A stretch of 64,000 nucleotides of DNA. Origin: Cognatundibacterium oligocarboniphilum (GTDB lineage: Bacteria > Pseudomonadota > Gammaproteobacteria > Burkholderiales > Burkholderiaceae_D). A program made the translations under genes and the position numbers. The notes beneath the pieces were generated by a model. The model was not told where the DNA came from. It worked only from the letters and a program-made list of their open reading frames with translations, and made no database searches. Shown here in pieces: positions 33,118 through 40,708 of the stretch; the stretch's first letter is position 1, and every line of letters begins with the position of its first letter. The stretch spans positions 186,001-250,000 of the forward strand of contig NZ_JABXYJ010000001.1 in the NCBI RefSeq assembly GCF_013377855.1. Reading direction: 5' to 3'.

Positions 33118-35118
33118 ATGTCTTTTCAACGTACTGCGATGGCGATGGCCATCCTTTCGGCGCTGACCTGCGCCCACTCCTCCACGTTTGCGCAGGCAAT
33201 CAGCACTGTGACCGTCTCTTCCAATCCATTGGGAAATGATGAAGATATGCAGGTATTAACACCGGCAAAAATTCTGGCAGGCCCCGAGCTGCGCGCCAAA
33301 ATCGGCACATCTCTGGGGGACACACTGGGAGGTGAGCTGGGTGTCTCCGCTTCCGGCTTCGGAGCTGGTGCGTCCCGACCGATTATCCGCGGCCTGGAAG
33401 GGCCGCGCGTCAAAATCCTGCAAAACGGCATGAGCGTGGCGGATATTTCCAGCCTGTCCAATGATCATGCGGTCGCCAGCGAAAGTGCGACTGCGCAGCA
33501 AATCGAAATCCTGCGCGGTCCGGCAGCACTGCTGTATGGCAGTGGCGCCATCGGCGGACTGGTGAATGTGATTGATAACCGGATCCCGACCGTGCTGAAC
33601 AAGCAATGGAGCGGTGAAGCCGAATTGCGCAGCGGCAGCGTCAATCAGGAAAAAGGAGCTTCTTTTTCGATCGACGGCTCCAGCGGTAACATTGGTCTGC
33701 ATGTCGATGGCAACAACCGGGAAACTGGCAACTACCAGATTCCGGGTAATGCCAGCCTGAACGACAGCACCTCTGCCACCGGCAGATTGCCATCCAGTTT
33801 TACCCGTGAACATAGCCTGAGCTTGGGCGCATCCCTCATCGAGCAATGGGGTTATCTGGGTGCAGCAGTACAAAATCTGAATGACCATTACGGTATTCCC
33901 ACCGCGGAAAAATCGTATATCGACCTGAAACAAAACCGGCTGGATCTGGAAGGTCTGCTGAAATCGCCGCTGGCGGGATTTGACAGCCTGCAATTAAAAC
34001 TCAGCGGCACAGATTATCAACACACCGAAAATGCCGAAAATGGCACACCGGCCACTTATTTCAAAAATAAAATGCTGGAAAGCCGCCTGGTACTGAATCA
34101 CCCTGCATGGGCAGGCTGGCAGGGCAGCTGGGGATTACAGACAGAGCAGGTACGCTTTTCCGCTTTGTCGGCAGCCACCGGTCGCGCAGATACCGTGCCG
34201 CAAACCCGGTCCAGTTCAGTTGCCGCGTTTGTACTGGAACAGCGCCAGTTTGGTTCTGTTCTTGGCAGCGCAGGCCTGCGGCTGGAAAATATGAGCCGCA
34301 CGCCGGACGCTGCCAGCAATCTGCCGGGCAGGAGTTTTAGCCTGTATTCTGCTTCTGCCGGTGGTTTGTGGGAATTTACTCCCGGCTACAGCGCCGGACT
34401 CAGCCTGTCGCTGGCGCAACGCGCCCCGGCAACGGAAGAACTGTATTCCGAAGGTCCGCATGAATCAACCGCGACCTTCGATATCGGTAATCCAAATATG
34501 AAAAAAGAGAGTTCGCACAATCTCGAATTCAGCCTGCAAAAAACAAACGGCCTGCTGCGCTGGAAGATCAATGCATTCCTGAATCAGATTAATAATTATA
34601 CCTACGGTCATACCGATGGCACCAAGGTCAATGCCGAAGGTATGGCGGTAGCAGACGGTGAATTTACCCAGCGTTACTGGTCGCAGGCCTCGGCACAGAT
34701 TCACGGCGGTGAAGCGGAAATCAGCTATAACCATACCGGGGAAGGTTTTTCTGCCCGCGTCTTTGCCGACCTGTCACGCGGCACGCTGACAGACATCGGC
34801 AATCTGCCGCTGCAACCGGCAGTGCGCACCGGTATCGACCTCGGCTATAAAATGAATGGCTGGCGTACCGGCCTGAATATCCTGCATGCCAGCCAGCAGG
34901 ACCGGCTCGCCAGTTTTGAGAGTTTCGTCACCCCGTCTTACACCAGGGTCGATGCCAGCCTCAGCTACTCGCATCCATACGCGCGCAGCCAGGTGACCTG
35001 GTTCCTGATGGCCAAAAACCTGTTGAATCAGGATATCCGGCTCTCCACATCAATCCTCAGAGAAACGGTCCCGCAGCCCGGAAGAAACGTGATTGCCGGG
35101 GTCAGGGTCGGGTTTTAA
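33118..35118 (+). CDS. znuD: TonB-dependent receptor, ZnuD-like (zinc uptake)
   Basis: 666 residues. A signal peptide (SALTCAHSSTFAQA) precedes a plug domain with the very characteristic ZnuD stretch: RPIIRGLEGPRVKILQNGMS, then DISSLSNDHAVA, then IEILRGPAALLYGSGAIGGLVNVIDNRIP. The barrel ends in VIAGVRVGF with C-terminal Phe. ZnuD imports zinc (or haem) across the outer membrane. The long His-rich surface loop seen in several ZnuD proteins is not apparent here. ATG 33118 follows CAGGAATTC; an in-frame start at 33085 only adds hydrophobic residues. Confidence 0.82.
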   Translation: MSFQRTAMAMAILSALTCAHSSTFAQAISTVTVSSNPLGNDEDMQVLTPAKILAGPELRAKIGTSLGDTLGGELGVSASGFGAGASRPIIRGLEGPRVKILQNGMSVADISSLSNDHAVASESATAQQIEILRGPAALLYGSGAIGGLVNVIDNRIPTVLNKQWSGEAELRSGSVNQEKGASFSIDGSSGNIGLHVDGNNRETGNYQIPGNASLNDSTSATGRLPSSFTREHSLSLGASLIEQWGYLGAAVQNLNDHYGIPTAEKSYIDLKQNRLDLEGLLKSPLAGFDSLQLKLSGTDYQHTENAENGTPATYFKNKMLESRLVLNHPAWAGWQGSWGLQTEQVRFSALSAATGRADTVPQTRSSSVAAFVLEQRQFGSVLGSAGLRLENMSRTPDAASNLPGRSFSLYSASAGGLWEFTPGYSAGLSLSLAQRAPATEELYSEGPHESTATFDIGNPNMKKESSHNLEFSLQKTNGLLRWKINAFLNQINNYTYGHTDGTKVNAEGMAVADGEFTQRYWSQASAQIHGGEAEISYNHTGEGFSARVFADLSRGTLTDIGNLPLQPAVRTGIDLGYKMNGWRTGLNILHASQQDRLASFESFVTPSYTRVDASLSYSHPYARSQVTWFLMAKNLLNQDIRLSTSILRETVPQPGRNVIAGVRVGF

Positions 35119-35178
35119 AGCGGCAAAGTTGTTACTAAATGTAATAACGAACTGGAAAGAAATATTTACAATTCACAG

Positions 35179-35203
35179 TGGGAGGAGCAACTCCTCCCAT
35201 TTT
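35179..35203 (+). terminator. intrinsic terminator after the ZnuD-like gene
   Basis: TGGGAGGAG (35179-35187), loop CAA, CTCCTCCCA (35191-35199), then TTTT. Confidence 0.8.
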
Positions 35204-35379
35204 CATTGATCTGATCAAAAGTTCCACCCTTTTTCTGGCATCAGCATTCAATTTGTTTTTATTTTAAGTAAAATCCGTATTACATTCTGCGGACAGGCTC
35301 CCCATTCACCCTGAATTCAGAATATACTTAAAACCCATCAGTGTTTGTTTGCGCATTAATGTAATTTCTTGGGAATAGC

Positions 35380-36798
35380 GTGGGGATTTTCTCTCTTTTC
35401 AACAAAAAAGGTGGCAAAAAAGAAGATCATTCCACAGAGAAATCTTCTTCTAAGAAAACTCGTTCGCAATCCGGAAATACCGTCATCACTGGCTTCCAAA
35501 ACAGCGAGGTTTTCAGTAATTCTGTTATTGCCCAGCGCCATGTCGCACGTGCCACCGAGCGTAAGATTGACGCGATCGAGTTCGAGATGTCGCGCGATAT
35601 TGTCAAGACCCGGGTACCTGTCCGGAATAAACCGGATACCGCAGCAAACACTCAGCAAGGACTATCAGCCGACACGCAGCCGCTAAATGTACATGCGGAT
35701 GTACCGGCCTTCGCCTCTACGATGCCAATGACCATGCCGGCAGATTATCTGCTGGGTCAGAATACGGAAATTCCCAAAGCTGCGCTGGCCTACAGCGAAT
35801 CGGTGCCGGTGCTGGAAGAAGCCGCGATCCTGTTTGCAAGCGGTCAGACAGAAGTCGCCGAACAGATGCTGGACGCGGCAGTACATCATCAGCAACTGGG
35901 ACTGGCAACTGAGATTGGCTGGCAGATGTTATTCGATTTATACCGTATTACCAATAACCAGTATAAATTTGAAAGTCTGTCGCTGGATTACGCCAATAAA
36001 TTTGAGACTTCGCCACCGCTCTGGCCGGAAGACCAGAATGATGAACAGCAGGAAAAAGTTGCCGGTAATGTCGCAACGCCCAGTATTATTTTTCCCAACA
36101 AGCTCGACAATGGCATCGTCAAGGTTTTAGCGAAAATGCGCGAAGCCAGCACAAAAACCGATACGTTGCGGCTCGACTTTTCCCGTGTCAAAGAGGTTGA
36201 TCCGGTCGGTTGCGGACTGCTGTTGCGCTCTCTGAAAAATCTGAGAAAAACCCGGCACGACCTGATGCTGGTGGGCGCTCAGGATCTGGCAGAAAAAATC
36301 CGCGCCATACTGCAAGTCGGCCGCCGCGATGAAACCGAGGCACCCTGGCTGCTACTGCTGGAAATCCTGCAATTGCTGCATTTCCAGAATGCATTTGAAG
36401 AAGCCAGCATCGATTACTGTATTACCTTCGAAGTGTCACCCCCTTCGTTTGAAGCACCGAAAATGAATGTGACCAGCGCATTCCCGGAACTGCTCAATGC
36501 AGACGACGACTTACCTTCAGACCGGTTTATGATGCCGGCGGTAGTCGAATCCGGTGTTGATCCGCTGATCAAAGATATTGCAGAAAAAGCAGCACATCAG
36601 TCGATGCTGATCATCGACTGCAGCAAATTGAAGCGGGTTGAATTCAGTGCATCCGCGGAATTACTGAGCGGCCTGGCGCCGATAGTCAGCAAACCGGGTA
36701 AATCCATCCGTTTTGAAGAAGTAAATTATCTGGTGATGATGCTGTTTAACGCGATGGGTCTGAAAAATATCGCCAGCATTTCCCTGCGCAAGCACTGA
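35380..36798 (+). CDS. protein with two STAS-like domains and a lysine-rich N-terminus
   Basis: 472 residues from a GTG start (GGGA upstream). A short N-terminal motif IFSLFNKKGGKK is followed by a disordered Ser/Lys/Thr region. A helical part at about 140-215 (VLEEAAILFASGQTEVAEQMLDAAV) is tetratricopeptide-like. Two STAS-like domains follow: about 245-345 (LRLDFSRVKEVDPVGCGLLLRSLKNL) and about 380-472 (SMLIIDCSKLKRVEFSASAELL). No phosphorylatable serine is certain. STAS modules act in anti-sigma switches, transport and envelope lipid systems. The exact role is unknown; it may be a scaffold or signalling partner. Confidence 0.75.
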   Translation: MGIFSLFNKKGGKKEDHSTEKSSSKKTRSQSGNTVITGFQNSEVFSNSVIAQRHVARATERKIDAIEFEMSRDIVKTRVPVRNKPDTAANTQQGLSADTQPLNVHADVPAFASTMPMTMPADYLLGQNTEIPKAALAYSESVPVLEEAAILFASGQTEVAEQMLDAAVHHQQLGLATEIGWQMLFDLYRITNNQYKFESLSLDYANKFETSPPLWPEDQNDEQQEKVAGNVATPSIIFPNKLDNGIVKVLAKMREASTKTDTLRLDFSRVKEVDPVGCGLLLRSLKNLRKTRHDLMLVGAQDLAEKIRAILQVGRRDETEAPWLLLLEILQLLHFQNAFEEASIDYCITFEVSPPSFEAPKMNVTSAFPELLNADDDLPSDRFMMPAVVESGVDPLIKDIAEKAAHQSMLIIDCSKLKRVEFSASAELLSGLAPIVSKPGKSIRFEEVNYLVMMLFNAMGLKNIASISLRKH

Positions 36799-36926
36799 GA
36801 GCAGTTAATATTTAAGCTAGCCAGAAATAAGTAAAAACGCGATGGATATACGACAGGAACTTTCTGTACAGTTCTTTATATTTCTTCGCGACTCTCAGAA
36901 AATGCTTGATGCGACAAGAGGTAAGG

Positions 36927-37895
36927 TTACTTTGCCTTTGCATCGACCAGCGTAGCGCTGGATCGGCTCCGCTTGAAACTATACATATTTTGATCTGCGA
37001 GCTCCCAAGCCTCAGTCAAGCCGTGCAAATGGTTACGCATTGCCATTCCCACAGAGGCTCGTACCCCTCGTTCCGCTAAGCTTGTGAGCAAGCGTTGCCG
37101 TAGTAAAAGAGCACCGGTCTGATCACATTCAATCGCGATTATCCCGAACTCATCTCCCCCCAACCGGGCAATCATGTCTACCTCGCGTGTTGCCGATCGT
37201 AACGCTTGCGCCGTCGATTGCAACAAGATATCGCCGTTAGCATGCCCATCGATGTCGTTGACGCGCTTCAGATCATCGAGGTCTATAGAAAAAACGGCGG
37301 CCGAATGACCATATCGTTTACAGCGATCTTCTTCGCCGAGCAAAAACTGATTCCAAGCTCGTCGGTTCGCTAATCCTGTCAGCGCATCTGTGTAGGCTTC
37401 CAATTGTAATCGCTCACTTTGACGCTTCTGTTCCGCTAGTTTGAGCTCGTCGGTCAAAATCGTACTGAGAAAAGCTCCCATTAATTCGATCAAGGGAGTT
37501 TCGTTCACAATTTCGGAGGATTGAGGACGTGAATCTATCGCGCACAGGGTTCCGAATGTACTGCCGTCAGCGAGCGTAAGCGGCACGCCAATGTATGCTT
37601 GTATCGGAAACTGACGTATTATCGGTTTATCCGCATAAGCTGCTACTGCAGAGATATCTGGAGCGATGTGAGGCCCATTGTCCTTTATCATTTCGGAGCA
37701 TATTGAATCACTCCAGCGCAACACCGTACCAGGATTGATGCCTTCGCCGGAAGTTCGCAAAATGATCCAATCGTCACCTTCGGCACGAGTGATCATCCAA
37801 ATCCCGAAATCTATACGCTGCTTTAAAAAATCTAAAACATAGTCTCCGGCACTTTGAAAATCGGAAAAAATCTTAGGTATAGCAGTTGATTTCAT
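36927..37895 (-). CDS. GAF-GGDEF diguanylate cyclase
   Basis: 322 residues with no transmembrane segment. An N-terminal GAF sensor domain (about 15-150; FGIWMITRAEGDDW, YIGVPLTLADGSTFGTLCAID) is followed by a short linker helix and a GGDEF domain (about 165-315). The active-site GGDEF is intact (246-250), as are the substrate-binding GHANGDILL and an allosteric I-site RxxD (237-240). It should make cyclic di-GMP, with product inhibition. It lies downstream of the EAL gene, same strand, 102 bases apart. Its base composition is lower in G+C than its neighbours. Confidence 0.92.
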   Translation of the reverse strand: MKSTAIPKIFSDFQSAGDYVLDFLKQRIDFGIWMITRAEGDDWIILRTSGEGINPGTVLRWSDSICSEMIKDNGPHIAPDISAVAAYADKPIIRQFPIQAYIGVPLTLADGSTFGTLCAIDSRPQSSEIVNETPLIELMGAFLSTILTDELKLAEQKRQSERLQLEAYTDALTGLANRRAWNQFLLGEEDRCKRYGHSAAVFSIDLDDLKRVNDIDGHANGDILLQSTAQALRSATREVDMIARLGGDEFGIIAIECDQTGALLLRQRLLTSLAERGVRASVGMAMRNHLHGLTEAWELADQNMYSFKRSRSSATLVDAKAK

Positions 37896-37997
37896 ATCAT
37901 ACTCCAGCGTGCATACCTGCCAAACTATATTGCTTTAAAATAAAATTTATCAATTCGGAAATTGTCTGCAAACCACCGACAATATGGTCATTGATGC

Positions 37998-38777
37998 TTA
38001 ATTCCAAGCAATCGGATCAATGACGCCGATCGCCCGAAACGCCGGTCTGCAAAACAAATACCCTTGCATTAATTTGACACCAGCATCGCGCAGGAAGTCA
38101 CGCTCAGCAATGGTCTCAATGCCTTCGGCCAAGAGGCGTACATTTAACGCGGCACAGATGGCAACAATACCACTGACGATTGCCTGTCTGGGTTTGCTGG
38201 TATCGATGCCGCGTACCAACTCCATATCGATTTTAATAATATCCGGCTGATACTCCGCGAGCAGATCCAAACCAGCATAACCAGCGCCGAAGTCGTCAAT
38301 CGCAGTATGGAAACCAAAGCGGTTATATTCACGAAAGATATTGACCAGATGCGCCCGATCCTGAATCTGCTCCCCTTCGGTTACTTCGAAGATGATGCGC
38401 TCGATTGGAAATTGGTAGCGTTGCGCCGCTTCAAAAGTGCTGCGAATACAAGCCGCCGGTTGATAGACCGCGTTGGGCAGAAAATTAATTGACAGCAATT
38501 CCTTTAATCCCAGTTCAGCAGCCCCTCGGATTGCTTGTACACGGCATGCCTGGTCGAACAAATAACGATTGGCGTCCGTTACCTGGGACAGAACCGAAAA
38601 AGCAGACTCGCCATTCGGTCCACGCACCAAAGCTTCGTGCGCGTAGATGGAACGCGTATCCAGATCAACGATTGGTTGGTAAGCGAACGCAATATCAAAA
38701 CCGAGAGGTTGATCATCTTTGCATTTTTGACAGCCCGCAAACGGCGGGTTGTTACGAGTAAGAAACGTCGAATTCAT
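37998..38777 (-). CDS. stand-alone EAL phosphodiesterase (cyclic di-GMP)
   Basis: 259 residues, essentially one EAL domain with a short N-terminal CxxC (Cys16, Cys19 in GCQKCKD). Catalytic residues look complete: EALVRG (Glu48), SINFLPN, IIFEVTE, AIDDFGAGYAG, IIKIDMELV, LLAEGIET and MQGYLFC. It should hydrolyse cyclic di-GMP. It is divergent from the BLUF photoreceptor gene across 450 bases and upstream of a diguanylate cyclase. Short EAL proteins partner with short BLUF proteins in the PapA/PapB pair of Rhodopseudomonas palustris, so light control is a reasonable inference. Confidence 0.92.
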   Translation of the reverse strand: MNSTFLTRNNPPFAGCQKCKDDQPLGFDIAFAYQPIVDLDTRSIYAHEALVRGPNGESAFSVLSQVTDANRYLFDQACRVQAIRGAAELGLKELLSINFLPNAVYQPAACIRSTFEAAQRYQFPIERIIFEVTEGEQIQDRAHLVNIFREYNRFGFHTAIDDFGAGYAGLDLLAEYQPDIIKIDMELVRGIDTSKPRQAIVSGIVAICAALNVRLLAEGIETIAERDFLRDAGVKLMQGYLFCRPAFRAIGVIDPIAWN

Positions 38778-39227
38778 ATGAGACCTATTTTTCGATCAAA
38801 ACGGCAGGGCGGCAATCAATTCGCGATTTGATTTCAGCCAGACAAGCGCTTGGATAAAATAACTTGCTCCCATACAGCGCAACCGTCATTCACATCTGCT
38901 AAGTTTCATGACATATAGTTATTTCCAGACACCAACAATCCAATACTTCACCAATCTACCACATATCTGCAAATAATGACGGCGGCGATAACGCTCACGA
39001 TCAGCACCTGACCGGCTGGAAAGTAACAATCAGCGTCCTGACAGGAACCGTTATTATTCCTGCACACCCGAGTGATATAGCTAGGACATCGCAATTATCT
39101 GAGGCGCTAAATCAGGCTCATCGATAGTGCCGCGCGGAGCACAACGTGATGAAAGTTATTGGTGTATCCTGTATTGGCCTGGCAGCATCGGGACGGTAGA
39201 AAATTCAACAACTAAGGAAGGAAAGCA
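38778..39227. other. divergent intergenic region between EAL and BLUF genes
   Basis: 450 bases with no supported gene. It must contain the promoters of the leftward EAL-GGDEF pair and the rightward BLUF gene; a strong Shine-Dalgarno (GGAAGGAAA) precedes the BLUF ATG. I found no clear operator symmetry. Confidence 0.5.
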
Positions 39228-39641
39228 ATGTCTATCAATCAATTAGTCTACGTCAGTCAAGCAACCAGAAAAATGTCCAGTATAGAGTTGAACGAAATAC
39301 TAAGAGTAGCAAAAAATAACAATCAAACGATGGATGTTACGGGTAGCCTATTTTATAACGGTGGTTGGTTTTTACAGGTATTAGAAGGTCCGCTGGATAC
39401 GCTCAATGCTCTCTATAAGAAAATTGAAAAAGATCCACGCCATAAAAATTCTCGAATTCTCTACAACGAGCCAGCAAAGTTCCGGACTTTTACCCGATGG
39501 AGTATGAATATGACCAATTTGGAAGACAGGCAAGCGGACAAATATGAACAGCTAATTGAAGTGATTGAAGCAGCTAAAACGGACCGGAAAATTGGTGCAG
39601 CATCTCCGGCTGTGACCTTACTGAAGATTTTCAAAGAATAA
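39228..39641 (+). CDS. short BLUF-domain blue-light photoreceptor
   Basis: 137 residues, a complete BLUF domain plus about 40 C-terminal residues that usually form capping helices. The flavin-site residues are spaced exactly as in AppA: Tyr8 (LVYVSQA), Asn32, Gln50 (WFLQVLEG), Trp91 and Met93 (TRWSMNM). It should bind FAD and shift its absorption in blue light. There is no output domain, so it must act through a partner; the divergent EAL protein is the obvious candidate. It is markedly AT-rich with A-ending codons, unlike the surrounding genes, consistent with acquisition by transfer. Confidence 0.93.
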   Translation: MSINQLVYVSQATRKMSSIELNEILRVAKNNNQTMDVTGSLFYNGGWFLQVLEGPLDTLNALYKKIEKDPRHKNSRILYNEPAKFRTFTRWSMNMTNLEDRQADKYEQLIEVIEAAKTDRKIGAASPAVTLLKIFKE

Positions 39642-39756
39642 TATTGGTATTAAAAATCTCTATTTTTCAGAACAATAAACAAGTGTATCTGTCAAAGTGG
39701 GTGGGTTTGAATTGATGAACCTGTAAAAGTTTCTGCATTAAATGTCACGGGGTTCA

Positions 39757-39885
39757 TCAGTGAGCGAATTTCTGAATTCGCTCACTTAATTTAATCATAA
39801 AGCGATTCAACGCCAGACGCCAATTCTGAATCGGCATGATCCACATCTTAACAGCTTGCACAGTCGTCAGATAAATCACTTTCAT
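39757..39885 (-). pseudogene. C-terminal fragment of an IS256-family transposase
   Basis: 43 codons ending in TGA, reading MKVIYLTT, MPIQNWRLALNRFMI and ERIQKFAH. This is the conserved C-terminal tail of IS256-family (mutator-type) transposases, where full proteins have ESALKVIYLA, then W-T-MPI-x-x-W-x-x-ALNRF. An in-frame TAA four codons upstream and the lost DDE region show it is a dead remnant. Confidence 0.8.
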
Positions 39886-39907
39886 TGCAGACTCTTACCC
39901 AAACCTG

Positions 39908-39935
39908 CTTGTAAATCCGGGAACACACCCCACTT
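39908..39935 (+). promoter_or_regulatory. sigma32-like promoter in the right end of the IS remnant
   Basis: CTTGTAA (39908-39914), 13 bases, CCCCACTT (39928-39935). Consensus sigma32 is CTTGAAA-N13-15-CCCCATNT; one mismatch in each element. It points towards hslV, whose ATG is about 200 bases downstream, a heat-shock operon in most proteobacteria. It could be chance within the element's terminal repeat. Confidence 0.4.
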
Positions 39936-40138
39936 TCTATGCCATCCGGATTCAACCTGAGTCCATATCTGCCCGTTCAGCTTCTAGTTTTGCAAAATCG
40001 AATCCATACTTCTTTATTTTTCAAATATTTAAATGCTAGTAAGCACCAACATAAATCTTCTGCAGATGCCTGTCATCCAGACCATCGCGACGACCGCACA
40101 GAACTCAGGACATCCTTCAATTTAATACGGGATACTCT

Positions 40139-40675
40139 ATGGAACAATTTCACGGCACCACCATTCTGACCGTTCGCCGCGGCAACAGCGTCGCGCTGGG
40201 CGGAGATGGTCAGGTCACGCTTGGCAATATTGTTATGAAAGGCACGGCCCGCAAAGTGCGCAAGCTGTATCACAACAAAGTGCTGGCCGGTTTTGCCGGC
40301 GGGACAGCAGATGCCTTCACGCTGATTGAACGCTTCGAATCCAAACTCGAAAAACATCAGGGACATCTGATGCGTGCATCGGTCGAGCTGGCCAAGGACT
40401 GGCGCACTGACCGCATGCTGCGTCGCCTCGAAGCCATGCTGCTGGTTGCCGATAAAGACAGTACGCTCATCATTACTGGCAATGGCGATGTGCTGGAACC
40501 GAATCAGGGCATCGGTGCGATCGGCTCCGGTGGGACTTATGCGCAATCCGCTGCGATTGCCCTGTTTGAAAACACGGATTTATCCGCGGTCGAGATTGTG
40601 AAAAAATCGCTGACTATCGCCGGTGAACTGTGCATTTATACCAATCTGTCCCACACAATAGAAACACTGGAATAA
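40139..40675 (+). CDS. hslV: HslV peptidase subunit of the HslUV protease
   Basis: 178 residues. A proteasome-type peptidase whose mature N-terminal threonine is Thr7, after removal of MEQFHG ([11 protein letters not shown]). Typical motifs are [23 protein letters not shown] and [15 protein letters not shown]. Twelve subunits form the double ring that HslU feeds with unfolded protein. It precedes hslU by 33 bases. The upstream IS remnant may have altered its promoter. Confidence 0.97.
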   Translation: MEQFHGTTILTVRRGNSVALGGDGQVTLGNIVMKGTARKVRKLYHNKVLAGFAGGTADAFTLIERFESKLEKHQGHLMRASVELAKDWRTDRMLRRLEAMLLVADKDSTLIITGNGDVLEPNQGIGAIGSGGTYAQSAAIALFENTDLSAVEIVKKSLTIAGELCIYTNLSHTIETLE

Positions 40676-40708
40676 AGGTAATTCGTCGCCGCATTCAGCA
40701 GGATAGCG

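Larger units (their letters stand above)
39694..39936. mobile_element. internally deleted IS256-family element (243 bp)
   Basis: Imperfect terminal inverted repeats are visible: AAAGTGGGTGGGTTT at 39694-39708 and, on the other strand, AAAGTGGGGTGTGTT (39936-39922). Between them lies only the C-terminal end of an IS256-type transposase. The element has lost the rest of its gene and resembles a miniature non-autonomous copy. It sits in the gap between the BLUF gene and hslV. No clear 8-base target duplication is seen. Confidence 0.6.
39642..40138. other. 497-base gap between BLUF and hslV
   Basis: It holds the IS256 remnant (39694-39936) and the putative heat-shock promoter. The 200 bases nearest hslV contain no recognisable gene. 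Confidence 0.6.
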
